A stretch of 64,000 bases of DNA from Galerina marginata (lineage: Eukaryota > Basidiomycota > Agaricomycetes > Agaricales > Galerinaceae): contig JAECYW010000013.1 in assembly GCA_023014335.1 (NCBI GenBank), positions 434,001 through 498,000 on the forward strand, in the 5' to 3' direction. Below are positions 23,443 through 35,317 of this stretch, piece after piece. The notes beneath the pieces were generated by a model. The model was not told the DNA's origin. It saw only the letters and a list, made by a program, of their open reading frames with translations, and ran no database searches. The position numbers were made by a program, and so were the translations under genes. Within the stretch, counting starts at the first letter, position 1. Every line of letters starts with the position of its first letter.

Positions 23443-24188
23443 ATGGACGTTCGTGCTGCAGTAGATCGTTCTTCTAAATCCAATAATAAATCCAATTCCC
23501 CTAGGTTTGAAGATTTCGCAGAATGTTTCCCGCTTTATGTCGAATCCGACAAAAATGGCTCTTCTGCGACGTTCAATAGCATATCAGAATACATTGAAGC
23601 CCAGAACTTTGTGAGTCAGCCTATTGTGACCTGTCGTTTTAGTTTTCAGACACTAAATTACTTGGAAGCGGGATCTCGATAAATTATTCAAGGATTACAA
23701 AATACGGGAAAACATCGACACTTTGCATAAAGTTGTGAATGACGCAAAGGAAAGGAAACAGAAAGATGACGCCGAAAAAGACACATGGAAAGGTGACCTC
23801 GACCCGAATGTGGCGGTTTGCGCACGAACAGTACCTGTTCTGAAATCAGAGGCTGCCAGACTTCGAGCCATGCTAACTCAGGTATTTTCTAGTCGTTTCT
23901 TGTGTCTCTTTCTTCTTTTACTCACAGGGTGTTAGCTTGAAGAAGAAAATCAAGAATTAGAGTCGGAACTACAGTCAAAAGTGGACGCGACTAACAACGC
24001 CAATGAACAAGTGCTGGAGATTCTGGACAACCTTGACGCGGTAAGTCCGGTCGATAATATGTCCCTGTTAAACTAATATTCATCTCGATCTTTAGGTCTT
24101 TCAGAGTTGGAGAGACTTACCTCACGAAGAAATCGAAGCATGGACAGTACAGACAGCCGAATCTCTTAAACCGACATTACAATCATGA
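23443..24188 (+). CDS. NNF1: kinetochore MIND-complex subunit Nnf1-like
   Basis: Four exons (23443-23610, 23669-23881, 23936-24040 and 24096-24188) total 579 nt and give 192 residues, the size of Nnf1/PMF1. The frame is open upstream of the ATG but has no earlier ATG. The middle reads RDLDKLFKDYKIRENIDTLHKVVNDAKERKQ ... DTWKGDLDPNVAVCARTVPVLKSEAARLRAML. This follows the Nnf1/PMF1 pattern of a helix, an aromatic-proline linker with a conserved acidic turn, then P-x-L-x-x-E-x-x-x-L and a coiled coil (LEEENQELESELQSK). Nnf1 pairs with Mis12 in the complex linking inner kinetochore to Ndc80. The second exon uses an acceptor at 23668; the nearer CAG leads to an immediate stop. The family call rests on pattern, so moderate confidence. 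Confidence 0.68.
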
Positions 24189-24741
24189 CCGAATTTGTTT
24201 CATTTCTCTTTGCCGTTGTACCCGTTTGCTGCAATATAGATACCAACATCCAAATATCACTCCGCAGAACCATGGCTGAGGGCCTTAAACTATGTAATGG
24301 TTATGTCCCAAGTTTCAGATAAAATACTTCTCAAGTGATTGTTGCTCAGACAGATCATCGAATCCCTTTCTTTGATTTGAAGCGGCAACAAGTGCCAGTA
24401 GTAAGTATATTCATTTCATCTATTTATCGAAATAGGAACGACAAGAATCAAGAATAAGTGGAATCTCGACCGGAGAGGGAGGTAATAAGGGTATCATTAC
24501 ATTAAGGTTGGCTGGTAGTATGCAAGAACAGAACAACTAGGGCTACAATGATTCAGATTCAGGTCATATCGGACCTGGGAGGAGACAAGCACAATTGGCA
24601 CAACATCAGATAAATAATAACACGGATCCGTATAGCGAAGGGTCCTAGATGGATTTCTTTTGAAGACGGAGATTAAAAGAGGAGAGGGGTGATGAAGAAC
24701 GAGATGGCGAAGATAAGGCGGGGGAGTCGTCGAAAAGACAT
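24189..24741. other. intergenic region between convergent genes
   Basis: The stretch lies between the 3' ends of the Nnf1-like gene and the unknown gene on the minus strand. No coding pattern, repeat or RNA gene is seen. Confidence 0.5.
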
Positions 24742-26106
24742 CTAGGATTGGAGGAGAGTAGAGAAGGGCATATTCGAGGCTGAAGCGTTTGATGCGGTCA
24801 TTGGCGTGGGCGGCAGTGTCAAAGAGTTGCTGTGGCCATGGCGAGGGCGAAGGGGGCGAACAAGCCTCAGATGAGGTTGCCAGCTACCAAGCGAAACATG
24901 GTGGATGCTGACGAGAACGAGGTCCTCGAGCTTGATGTCATCAGGTCCGTCGCCGATCCTCCATCGCTGGTCCGCGTCTTCCTCCATAGCGAGCGTCTTA
25001 CGATCAAGCATGAAGCGTTGAACACATTTCGCCACATTCTTGGCCAATTTGGCAAGAGTGATGGGTTGAGGTGGGCTGCGGAAGTCCTTGGTCGGGATCT
25101 GCCTGCTCCACTGTCTATATCCAGGCCACTAAAATAAGAAAGGAACGTAAGAAACAACATACTTTAACCGTAATGCAAAATCTTACCTCAAGTCGGATAG
25201 AAACACTGGGTCCACGACCCTCGAATACAACCTGGTCACGGTCAAGGAGCTTCTTCGTGCGAGAGTGAAGAGCGTCCTTGAGGGAAATCCCGTACTGGCT
25301 GTGCTCGGAGATAAAGTAGAGAGGACCTTCAAGCATGACCTCTTCGACATAGCGTTTACGATCGCTGGTCGTGTGAGGTTTGTACATCTGCTGAGGCACG
25401 AACGGTCCAATACCGGCGGAGCCAGGAAGGGACATTGCCTCGCGGAATTTCTGGAGCTGCTCTCGGTGGGTAAAGCGAGGCTTGTCAGACTGGATATACA
25501 ATGAGCGAAAATTGCCAAATGAGGAAATAGGAAGACGGACATTTCCTGTTGTGGCTTGTGGGTCAAGTGAAACCAAGTTCAGGTCACTCAGCGTTGGAGA
25601 GGGTATGAAGGACTGGTTTACACTGCCTGGTGTCGATGGTGTCGGAAGACGTGGGGAGGCCGAATATAACGGCGACAACGTCGGGTCCGAGTGAGTAGGA
25701 GACAGCTGAGGCAGGCTAGATGGAGTCCTGGGTTGCATGGAGTATGGGCTCAAGGTCGATTCTGGAGAGAAGCCATTCCCCATGATAAAACTTTGGTCAG
25801 AGGCCTGCTCATTAGACACATTGTAGTAGTTGGCGCCCCAGCCGTCAGGATACGTAGGGGAGGGGGTAAAGCGTTGGTAGCCCGTGGTCTGAATGTTCAG
25901 TGGGGTATGAGCTTCAGGATGGTAGAGGCTGTTGTGGGTTGGCCAGATTGTGAGCTGGTCCTCGGATGGTGGGTGGGTCGTAATAGTGTAGTCATCATCG
26001 GCACGCGGATGAAAGGGCGACTGGAGTGACGCTTGAGTATGTTCACCGATGCGCAGTACACAAGAGAACTTACGAATGAGTCATTGTTAAAGTGATCATT
26101 GGACAT
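24742..26106 (-). CDS. conserved mushroom protein of unknown function
   Basis: Three exons run from ATG 26106 (MSNDHFNNDSF) to the stop at 24742. The introns are near 26029-26069 and at 25140-25186 (GTAAGA...TTTTAG). The second keeps SIRLEWPGYRQWSRQIPTKDF in frame. The first 170 residues are Ser/Pro-rich and probably disordered (TPSSLPQLSPTHSDPTLSP). A compact region then follows: KPRFTHREQLQKFREAMSLP, YVEEVMLEGPLYFISEHSQYGISLKDALHSRTKKLLDRDQVVFEG, ITLAKLAKNVAKCVQRFMLD, and LEDLVLVSIHHVSLGSWQPHLRL. The layout, a disordered N-terminus and a folded C-terminal half with conserved Trp, recurs in basidiomycete proteins without assigned function. A role in gene regulation is possible but not shown. 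The weak point is the first splice junction. Confidence 0.7.
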
Positions 26107-27103
26107 GATGTGAGGGTGCGAGCGTTGTTCTTGACTCAACCAATGATCGACAGTGGCCTTGGATTGAATGTGTGTTACAGGTAGGCTTCTTGGTAGGGGT
26201 CTGCAGGTGCAAAGTTGAGAAACGGGCCGTATATAAGTGTTGGGTGACTCACCGTTTTGGGGCTGTTGTGTTGATGGGATATGTTGACATGGTGTCTTGC
26301 GACAAGAGGAGGGAGGAGGGGGCCATGATGGTTTAGAGTAGAGATATTCACAGCCAGCGCCGTACTTATACGAGGATAAGTGGAATACAATTCCGAACCA
26401 CAGATGGGGAACCCATTTTGGGTAAACGAGAATGAAATCTATCTTCGTTGCCGCCAGGTTGCACAACACATCGGGAGGAGGCAATTGCTCAGCCTCTATG
26501 TCGAGAAAAGGTAAATGGAAACTTTTGTTCGAATTAGGTGACCAGGACCAGCGTGTCGAGCTCGCATGTCAACCCCAAGAGGGAAACTGCTGACGGCTTA
26601 TCACGATTTTTTGCCGCCAAGGGATAATTTGGGCAGAGATGCGCTGCCGGGACGGGGTGTGAGGTGGACATGAGTCAAGCGTGTATGTGTATTTCGAAGA
26701 ATTTCGAGCACAGGTATCGACGAGGCTGCGCAAAAATCTCAAGGTGCGAAATTCCAGAAGGGGGATGGGTGCCCTGGCGTCTGCACAGCATCGCAGTGAT
26801 CGCACTGCAAAGTCCTGATCGATCAACAGTTTACGGGCTGGGATTTGGGCCAAAAAAAAGCCAGTTTTCGTCATTGACAGAGACAGACGCTATCAGATGA
26901 CTAGACGGGTATAATTTAGTTTGTCTGGAGCTGAAAAGACCTGGGAGGGAGAGTAGAATAGCGCAGAGCTGTGTTTTGGCTGTGTTGGGAAGTCATGTGG
27001 AAGATACCCCATTTGGACGGCGTGCGTCACGTGTATGCAGTCGTTCTGAAATTCGAGTGCAACTTGCAGTTCCTTGCCATCTCTTGCATCGCTTTTGAGG
27101 GAA
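26107..27103. other. divergent intergenic region
   Basis: About 1 kb between the start of the unknown gene and the LEO1 start. Short frames occur on both strands but none is credible. It is long for this compact part of the window, which suggests regulated expression or a long 5' UTR of the left gene. Confidence 0.45.
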
Positions 27104-28850
27104 ATGTCAAGTCTTGCCGGTGCACTAGATGACTATCCACAATCCTATCTTCCTAAACGAGAGACCACCGCCGCCCAATCCTCCGACGATGTCGAAATGA
27201 ACTCCTCGCCCCACAGACACGGACACGCTTCGGAACAGGAGGAAGATGAAGGCGAAAACCAGGATGAAGAGATGTCCGACCTTTTTGGGAATGATAACGA
27301 CGTCGAGGAACAGCGGCATGCCAGGTCTGTATAGCCCTACGGTCTCTCCATAGCGCTCATTACCCGTCTGACATTTCTATCCTTATCACCTGCTGTTCGG
27401 AATATAGGCCAGCTCCCGCATCGCCTACCACGTCCGGTCCGGACTCTGAGCGACTGCCGTCTCCAGAGCGTGAGCGCAGACACGCCCTCGAATACGAGGA
27501 AGAAGACGTGCCGCCGGAAATAGCAGTTGAAGTCAAGGAAGCTGAAGTCAGATTTCCGAACCTACCTGTCCCAAAATCCTCGGATGGCGACGTGAGTCTA
27601 TTGCGTTACCCGGAATTCCAGGTGCTAAAGCGACCGCGTACAGAACTGGGTCTTCCGAGTGCCCAATTATGTCAAGGTGGATACGAAGCCGTTCCATCCT
27701 GATACCTACATTGGTCCCGAGCATGACGAGGAGGAATTCCAAGGTGACTCCGGGCGCGAGAAGACAATGACCATTAAACTCAAGGTCGAGAACATGATTC
27801 GATGGCGTTGGACCAAAGACGCGAATGGTCAAGATGTCCGTATACGCGTATATGTTTAGCAACAACTATTAATTATCATGCAAGCAGAAACGGGAATCGA
27901 ATGCACGCGTAATCCGCTGGTCGGACGGTTCTCTAAGTCTACGCCTCGGCAAAGAATTATTCGACATTAACCAATCTATCGACACCTCCGCCGCCGTTCC
28001 CCGTCAAACATTGGGAGGAGCAATATCCCAATCCCAGTCCCAATCTCAAACCCCACTACCCCCCGCCACCCCAGGAAAATCCCAAGGTCTGACCTACCTC
28101 GTCGCACAACACAAGCGTTCGCAGGTCCTTCAATCCGAAGCCGTCATTACCGGCTACATGAGTCTCCGCCCCACAGGCATGCAGTCCGAGATTCACCGCA
28201 TGCTCGTAAAGGCCGTCGAGCAGAAGCACAACAAAATCGCGAAACTGCGGATGGCCCCCGACCCGCAGGTCGACCCCGAGCGCGAAAAGATGGAGCTGCT
28301 CAAGCAAAGCGCGAAGAAGACGAAGAAGAAGACGGACGAGGATGGCCTGGGCGGGGGGAGGAAAAGGCGCAATTACCGGCGCACGATGGATCACGATGTA
28401 TTATGGAGCGACGACGAGGACGAGCGCGGCGGTATGTACGCTGGTGGGTCGGACGAGGACGACGATGAGAGCATGGCGTCGCCGCGTAAGATGAAGCGCA
28501 AGTCTGGGGAAGCGAAAGGCGAGGAGGATTATCAGGCCGATGACTTTGTCGTCGCAGACTCGGACGACGACGCCGAGGGGGCTGGACCTAGTCGGAAACG
28601 CGCCAGGGAAACAAGCGAAGCGGATGACCTGGAGAGGATGGAGGCTAGCCTTGAGAAGCAGGCGGCGGCGGAGAGAAGGCATCGTGGTAGTGATCCCAAA
28701 AAGGCCAAGAAGAAGGCTAATGTGGATGAAGATACAGAAGGCGACGACGCGATGGATGTGGAGAGCGAGGAGGAAGAGGAGGAGGAGTTCAAAGTACGGC
28801 GCGTCACGAGCAAGCGCGCGATCGCAGCAGACGATGAGGATGATGAATAG
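27104..28850 (+). CDS. LEO1: RNA polymerase II-associated factor Leo1 (Paf1 complex)
   Basis: Four exons (27104-27324, 27408-27591, 27644-27835 and 27888-28850) sum to 1560 nt, giving 519 residues. The N-terminus is acidic (EQEEDEGENQDEEMSDLFGND), typical of Leo1. The Leo1 core follows: NWVFRVPNYVKVDTKPFHPDTY, MIRWRWTKDANGQDKRESNARVIRWSDGSLSLRLGKELFDI, and LTYLVAQHKRSQVLQSEAVITGYMSLRPTG. After these, RKRRNYRRT marks the end of the core. The tail is highly charged, with alternating acidic runs and KR clusters. Leo1 binds Paf1 and works in transcription elongation, H3K4/K36 methylation and H2B ubiquitination. The open frame begins earlier but the first ATG is 27104. Confidence 0.95.
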
Positions 28851-29005
28851 GCGGTCCACCAAAAATCTGTAGCCGGCCTACTGTAAAATTCGCATTCCCC
28901 TTGCTCTCATTCGTGAATGTAAAATTGCTTTCGTGTACATAATGAATTATTACAATAATATCCCATGCATTTTATAAATGAATATAGATGCTCTCCATAC
29001 CAGCT

Positions 29006-31327
29006 CTACCTCAGCGTCGCGTCAACCCTCGACCTTAACGTCCCATCCTCATCCCACTCCTGCGAAGGTTTTATACTGCTCACAAACTCCTGGTTCTCTT
29101 GATTGTCCTTCAACAGATTATGCAATGTAAAAATAGCATGTTCGCGAAGATCTAATCAAAGCAGTCAACACCGATTATTAAAGTCTTAATGGAAAATCAA
29201 TCCACGTACATGGGTTCCTCTCGTCAATAACACACAAATTCATAACCACGGGGAGACCCCCGACCACACGCGTGCGGTCCTGTACTGCCCTTTCCCCGTG
29301 GCACAGAACACCAAGTAGCCGCACCAAGTCCCGTTTCAAGTACGAGAAACCAGAACCATCGGCGACACCGGGTTGCGAATCCGACACCGTCGCAGGTGTC
29401 CCATCGCGATTCACGGGCTTGCCAAAATTGATGCGGGGCAGAAACAGATCGAGCAGACGCAGGAGCTCTATCGAAACAATTATTAACGAACCGGATCAGA
29501 TACACTGATAGTCGACAACGAGACCCACCTATCAGGCTCTCAACGACGCCGACATCAGCATACTTCTTCATAATAAAGTAGTTCTTCATATTCGTAAACG
29601 ACATGACCGTCGAGATGCCCTCCTCGAGCCGCATCTGCTGTTCCACGGCCTCCAGGCATATAGTGATGATGCACTGCGTGATGAGCACGAGCGCCTCGCA
29701 GACCTTTGGCAGCATCACATCGAGCTCCTGGGGGAAGGCCGGTGGTGACCCCGAGGACGACGAGGACCCGCTCCCGCTCCCGGATGTTCCTGACGACACG
29801 GAGTCGGAAGAAGTCCGCGCTTCTTTCGCCTCGTCGCCGTTTGGCTCTCCTCCACGGGTAGTTGGCATCATGCCGAGCGAGCGTTGCATGGCCTGCTGCG
29901 CATAGTCTGAGAGTATGAAAAACCGCTTCCCCAAAAAGGATCCGAGGGTTTCGTGCGTCTTTAGGATGTCAGGAATCTGGATGCTAGTTGGGTTTAGCTG
30001 CGTTGATTGGAGGTAAGAATCTACGAGTTTGAGGAGGGTCGTTTGATGGGGGGTTACAATTTCGTTCGTGCTAGTTTGATACACCTTGTCAGAGAATTAG
30101 CGACCTCATTGCAAGCAGATGGACCGACATTGCGAATTTTTTGTATAGGTCAGGGATCATGCCTCCTTCAATGAATTGAGTGAATATGGCATATCTATCA
30201 TTTCTGTCAGCATTATACGCAAGGTATTTGATTGAATTATGACGGACCCGACATCAAAAGCCTTGGCGCCTTCACTCCCCTCTTCCGCTTCATGAAGGCG
30301 CACCATGTTGTCAAGCAGACCAATACATATGCGAACGCCAACCTTGGTCCTTGTCAGTAAAAGGCTGAAACAAGACGGTCAGAACGCGTCACAAGAGCGA
30401 TGCGCCGCAGAACTCACGCTCTCTTCTTGCTCCCATGTATACAGTTCAAGATGAATATCAGCGTCGTCAGGTGTGTACGTGGGTCTGGCGATCCCAAGAG
30501 TCGACTAGCTTGTGTTCAACGTGAGCCATTTGTGCGCGTAGAAGTAAGAAAAAGCACGGACATGAGTACGACCTGATCCTCAGGAAGGTTCATATAGGTC
30601 TCCCACAACCTCGCCACGAGCGTCTCATTTGCGGTAACCGTATTGGATAGAGCCTGTGTTAGCACACGCGCCGTGGCAACCGCTGAAGGGAGGTACGATG
30701 AGGACGATCCAAAGGCAATAACAGAAACGCACTTTCGCTTTCCTCCATCGCAGACCAAGAGGTGTAGAAATGAAGGAGGCGGCGCATGTCGGGTTCATTA
30801 TCACTGCAAACAAACAGGGGTTCAGCAGTGTTTCATTTCATTTTTGATCAGGCCCTGGAGTGGGTGGAGCCCAGCAACCAGCCAGATGATCAGAAAATAC
30901 GCACTATGCACGCGATTGGTTTTCAGGGACGCCTGCCACTAAATTTCTGGTGAACTTGGCGAGGGCCATGCACACCGAGCGAAGGCTGCTCTCGTGGTCG
31001 TTCTCCCCGTCGCCGTCCTCGTCATCGGAGTCGTCGATGTCCCAGAAAGATAGCTGCATGCGGGAGAGGTCGCGCCAGAGCTTGCGCAGGTCGCTCCAGA
31101 GGCGGGGGTCGGCGCCTGCCTCTGTCCTGCATCCGTAGGATGAGTTGGAGTTGCGCGCCTGTTTTTTGGGAGTTTACGTACCGTATGAGATCACTCTGGG
31201 CAAGCGACTGAGCCGTGAGATCGAGCACGGTGATGAGCGAGCGGATCCTGCGCCTGTCTTTGAAGCTAAAGTCTGCGCAGGCCTGGCGAAACTCGGCGGC
31301 GACTGCGAGGCCCTGATCGTAGTCCAT
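29006..31327 (-). CDS. ataxin-10 family armadillo protein
   Basis: A multi-exon gene from ATG 31327 (MDYDQGLAVAAEFRQACADF) to TAG at 29006, about 600 residues. The C-terminal ataxin-10 domain is diagnostic: YLKRDLVRLLGVLCHGERAVQDRTRVVGGLPVVMNLCVIDERNP, then LREHAIFTLHNLLKDNQENQEFVSSIKP, which matches the conserved pattern of N-P-x-[IL]-R-E-H-A-I-x-x-x-x-x-L and N-Q-x-x-[VI]. Upstream are helical repeats typical of armadillo folds (LVARLWETYMNLP, TTLIFILNCIHGSKKRA). A Ser/Gly-rich insertion at 29740-29800 is probably disordered. Yeast Ctr86 and human ATXN10 belong here; proposed roles include cytokinesis and small-GTPase scaffolding. It is divergent from VMA12, with only 127 bp between start codons. 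Confidence 0.87.
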
Positions 31328-31454
31328 GGTGGAGAGAGGGAGGGAGGCGTCTTTTTTTGCTCGGGGCTTACATATAGAACGGATGTTGCAGCGAGTAGGG
31401 ATGGGATAGTTTGACGTCAGTCCATCTGTCAACTGCCACTCCTTGGTTCCAACC

Positions 31455-32166
31455 ATGAGCATCTCTACACCCGACATCAACATTTCTCTGCAGCCACACC
31501 TCGCCGTCGCCTTGAGAGATCTTTATCCACTCTTGCCCCAGGAAATTGCTCAGGAACTCGCCCAATATCTTACAGTTCCTCTGCCCCCGCTCATTCCCTA
31601 CAAAGTTATTCTCAAAATATCCCAGTGGACACGCTCAGACGGTGCCGAAAAAGCCCTCAAGTCCAGAAGCCTGGACCCACATGCGTATTCTATGATCGCC
31701 TTGCTCGCTGGAACCACGACATCGCCGGAGCGCAAATTCGGCGACTACGTTCCACCCAAAGAACCGGAAGAAATCGAAGCAGACCGCATACGCGAGAGAA
31801 AAGACATCACATACCTGATTAATGCCCTTCTCAGCATCGCATGCGTCGGGTTCGCGGCATGGTGGGCGGCAGATAAGACAGGCTGGGCGAATGAATGGGC
31901 AAGTCGTGTTCAAAATTAATAATTGCCCTTTTCTGACCAATTTACAGCGTGTTCTCTTCGCCCTCTTTGCCGCCATTGTCGTCGCTGTCTCCGAAGCCGG
32001 TCTTTACCTTATCGTGCAATCACGTCGCTCCAAAACTAACGTACCCAGAAAAGCACGCTCCGCTCGGCACAAAAAGGTGGACCCCGTCTCAGAAGCCAGC
32101 TCCGATGACCCAAAAGCTATCACCGACTCTGCAGGTGGCACGGCGACACTGCGGCATAGGCGATAG
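31455..32166 (+). CDS. VMA12: ER V-ATPase assembly factor Vma12/TMEM199
   Basis: Two exons (31455-31898 and 31948-32166) give 220 residues. The N-terminal cytosolic part reads SISTPDINISLQPHLAVALRDLYPLLP; the core is YMxLL-like (HAYSMIALLAGT) with KFGDYVPPKEPEEIEADRIRERKDITYLINALLSIACVGFAAWWAA, and a second membrane span is RVLFALFAAIVVAVSEAGLYLIV. The ERKDITY-to-membrane pattern and the E-A-G-L-Y-L-I in the second span are hallmarks of Vma12, which with Vma22 helps build the V0 sector in the ER. The intron uses a GC donor (GCAAGT) rather than GT; with it both membrane spans stay in frame. The gene ends 44 bp from the 3' end of the Nudix gene. Confidence 0.9.
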
Positions 32167-32210
32167 CATGTCTGCCGCACCTGCTCAGTATTTTCGTCAC
32201 CCATGACTTG

Positions 32211-33150
32211 CTATCGGTACACTTGTAGTGCTTTCATCAATAATGACAGGTACCAGCCTGTCAACCCCCAAACCTCTATACGACCGTTGACACCAGGCCC
32301 CACCTCCTCCTCTGCTGTCTTGGTAGTGACGGCATCATCCGTAAGGACTGACTGGACAATGTCAGTAACATCAACGGCCCAATATGGTTCTGATGCGCGA
32401 AACATGGAGGTGCGGATCCGGTTTGGAGTTGCGAAAACATGTAGGGGGAGGTGTATCGCAGCAGCGACTTCTGATGGGGATGCTTGCGTTCGGATGGCGG
32501 CCATGTCCAATGAGGGAAATGGCTCGTCACCGCGGACCGTGTTTTCATTTACAGAGTGGACAAAGCCCTTTAAAGCGCGTTTTTCAGTCATCTATGGCCA
32601 TATATAATACCATTTAAAAGCTTACGACAAACGGCCACACCCTCAGATCACCCCGAAGGTTCATTTCGGGTGGTCCAACTTCGCCAAGTACCTCGACGCG
32701 ATGGGGGTCAATCCCCAACTCTTCGTGGGTTTCGCGTAGCGCGCCACATAGTAGTGACTGGTCAGTCTAAGCATGGATTTCAATAAGAGATTTGAATATA
32801 CGCGTTGGGAGACTCACTTCGTCGACCCGGCCTCCGGGAAAACTAAGGCAAGAAAATTCTGAGATGACCATGACATCCGAAGCACCAAAAGCATACCTAA
32901 TTTCACCGGAATGAGACCGCAGGGTCTTTGCTCTAACTTCGAGCAAGATCCCAGGCTCTCCACCGACATTGCAAAAAGGGATCAAAACAGCAGCGTTCCG
33001 CGATTTAGGGGCTATTTCATCGGGGTGGAGTCTGTGAGTTTTGAGCGCATTCCGGAGAACGTTGAGGGTGTTTGGGGTGAAGGGCTTTGAAAGAGATACG
33101 AGACTGGTGGATGCCAGAGAGTGGGCGGTCCTACGTGGACGAAGAGACAT
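32211..33150 (-). CDS. PCD1: Nudix hydrolase, coenzyme A diphosphatase type
   Basis: Four exons run from ATG 33150 (MSLRPRRTAHSLAS) to the stop at 32211, about 255 residues. Splicing joins HSGEI to SFPGGRVDE and then to TDQSLLCGALRETHEELGI, forming a Nudix box of the CoA-pyrophosphatase subgroup (PGG...ALRE-x-x-EE-x-G). Upstream are NAAVLIPFCNVGGEPGILLEVRAKTLRSHSGEI, with the R-x-x-x-L-x-x-H-x-G-E-I-[SA]-F-P-G-G motif conserved in Pcd1/NUDT7/NUDT8. Downstream is LRVWPFVGFVHS. Yeast Pcd1 is peroxisomal and cleaves CoA and its oxidised form; no PTS1 is visible at this C-terminus. The gene shares a 100-bp divergent promoter with the BRAP2 gene. Confidence 0.9.
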
Positions 33151-33250
33151 GACGAGGAGGGCTGCTCGCTTCCGTGGTTTATAATTACCACAGTCACGGC
33201 ACAGCCACAAATGACTTGCTCTTGCCACCAGCTCCTTGAATCCTCCTACC

Positions 33251-35317
33251 ATGCGCCTTGGATACCACATTCGCATCGTACTCAACCCCTCCAACGACTC
33301 TTTCATCCCGGCATCGCTGTTTCAGCCACTCCCAAGCCACTCGAAAAAGTCGTCCCAGCGACGGAACACCCTCTCCCGACCGCCTGCGCAGACCAAGGAC
33401 TACAGATTTGGGCCAGTCACCATCGACTGGATCGACTTTGACCATATGGGCTCTATATTGCACTCGAAAGACAAAGACCGGGCCAAAGGTGAGCACCCAG
33501 CACACCGCACCTCGCTTCTATCATCTCTGAAACCTCTTCAGGACCGGCCGAGGCTACGTTTGTCCCTCATACGCGGAGCAAGTCTGGCACGACCAACCTT
33601 CCTGAAGGCACCGTCCATGTCTTCCGCGATGGGTCTAGCAAGCCCACGCCTGAAGAACTCGAGGCCAAGGTTGCCGAGATGTCCCTCACGGAAAGCATGG
33701 CAGACGATGACTCTGATGGGATTATGCTGGGTGTATTGGCCGTCCCGTCTTGGATGACGCCTTCTGATTTTCTGGAATTTGTGGCTCCTGCGGTTGACGG
33801 GATTGGTCACCTTCGTATAATTAGGTATGTCTTTTGCTTTCGGTATGAATGGGTACCGACTTACAACCACATTCTAGGGACTTTGCACCAAATCGCTCAA
33901 TGGTGGTTATCAAGTTCCTCAATCCAGCAGACGCTGCAGAGTTCGCAGAGGCTTATAACGGCAAACCGTTCAACTCAATGGAGGTCCGTAAATTCTACCT
34001 TGCTTCATATTGACTCACCTTCGAGCTTACTATGAATTACCAGCCAGAAATCTGCAATGTTGTACATGTTCTTTCCGTCGTCATCGACGTAGAAGACACT
34101 GTTTCCCAGGCAATTTCTCGAGTCGGCACTGCTCAGGGAAATATGTATGAGCTGCCAACATGTCCAGTGTGCCTTGAGCGCATGGATTCTGCCGTAACCG
34201 GTCTCATCACCGTACCATGCTCCCATACATTCCACTGTGCATGTTTAAGTAAATGGGGGGACAGTCGGTAAGTTTCTGATTTCTCTCTGTCTCTCAAAAA
34301 AAGAGTTCTGATCTTCGTCGCAGCTGTCCAGTCTGTCGATACTCCCAGAATCTGTTATCCTCCCACCCATCCACTTCAAATTCCACGCGCACGATCCCAT
34401 TCGCAGACCCATCAACACCAAGCCATTCGTCCTGTTCAGCCTGCGCTTCGACAACGAATCTCTGGATATGCCTCATCTGCGGCAACGTCGGGTGCGGGCG
34501 CTACGGCCAAGCCCACGCTCAGGCGCACTACCAAGCAACAACCCATCTGTACGCTCTCGAGCTTCAAACCCAGCGCGTCTGGGACTACGCCGGGGACGGA
34601 TACGTACACCGGCTCATCCAAAACAAAGCCGATGGGAAGCTCGTCGAGCTGCCCAGCGCCGCGGCATCGATGAACCCAACACCAAGAGATGGCGGGCTCG
34701 GGCCCAGCCAGGCCGACGCCCTCACCGCCGAGAAAATCGAGGCGATCGGGATCGAGTACTCGTACCTCCTCACATCACAACTAGACTCGCAGCGCGCGTT
34801 CTACGAGGAGCAGACGCTCGAGCTGCGTACCCAGCTCGACGACCTCAAGTCACTCGTGGAGAAGCTCGGCGACGAGTTCGCGCGGGAGAAGGCGCGCAAT
34901 GTGGAGGAGGAGATGCAGATTCGGCGGGAGGCGGACGCGCGCGTCGCGCAGGCTGCGAAGGAGAAGGCAAAGGCGGAGGGCCGTGCAGAGCGCATGACCG
35001 CGACGTCCCGCGGGCTAGAGAAGGAGCTCAAGGAGGAGCGCGCGGTGAGCCAGGGCCTCATGGCGAACCTCGCTGTGATGAAGGAGCGCGCGGAGTTGGC
35101 GGACAGGGAGCGTGACGTCTTTAATGGCAAGGTGCAGGCGCTGGAGGAGCAGCTGCGGGACGTGATGTTTTTCCTGGAGGCGCGGACGAAGATCGAGGGC
35201 GAGGGTGAGGCGTCGGAGGCGGCTGGCGGCTCGATTGCTGTCCCTGTGCGCACACCCTCGCCGGCGCCTAATGAACCTTCCAAAACGAGCCGGAAGAAGA
35301 AGGCTCGAAAGAGATAA
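33251..35317 (+). CDS. ETP1: BRAP2/Etp1-type RING and UBP zinc-finger E3 ligase
   Basis: A gene of about six exons from ATG 33251 ([18 protein letters not shown]), roughly 600 residues. Domain order is that of BRAP2/Etp1. First comes a BRAP2 RRM-like domain ([27 protein letters not shown] ... [28 protein letters not shown]). A RING follows ([41 protein letters not shown]), then a UBP zinc finger ([33 protein letters not shown] ... [25 protein letters not shown]). A long coiled coil ([20 protein letters not shown] onward) and a lysine-rich tail (KKKARKR) complete it. The zinc finger binds ubiquitin C-termini. Yeast Etp1 is linked to ethanol tolerance and human BRAP to Ras/MAPK signalling. The coiled-coil exon is very GC-rich relative to the rest of the gene. 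Confidence 0.95.

Noticed and set aside
28056..28862. Long open frames antisense to LEO1
   Set aside because: They arise from the biased acidic/basic codons of LEO1. The sense strand carries the conserved Leo1 motifs.
34468..35115. 215-codon Arg-rich frame overlapping the BRAP2 gene
   Set aside because: Out-of-frame shadow of the GC-rich UBP/coiled-coil exon. The real frame has RING, zinc finger and coiled coil.
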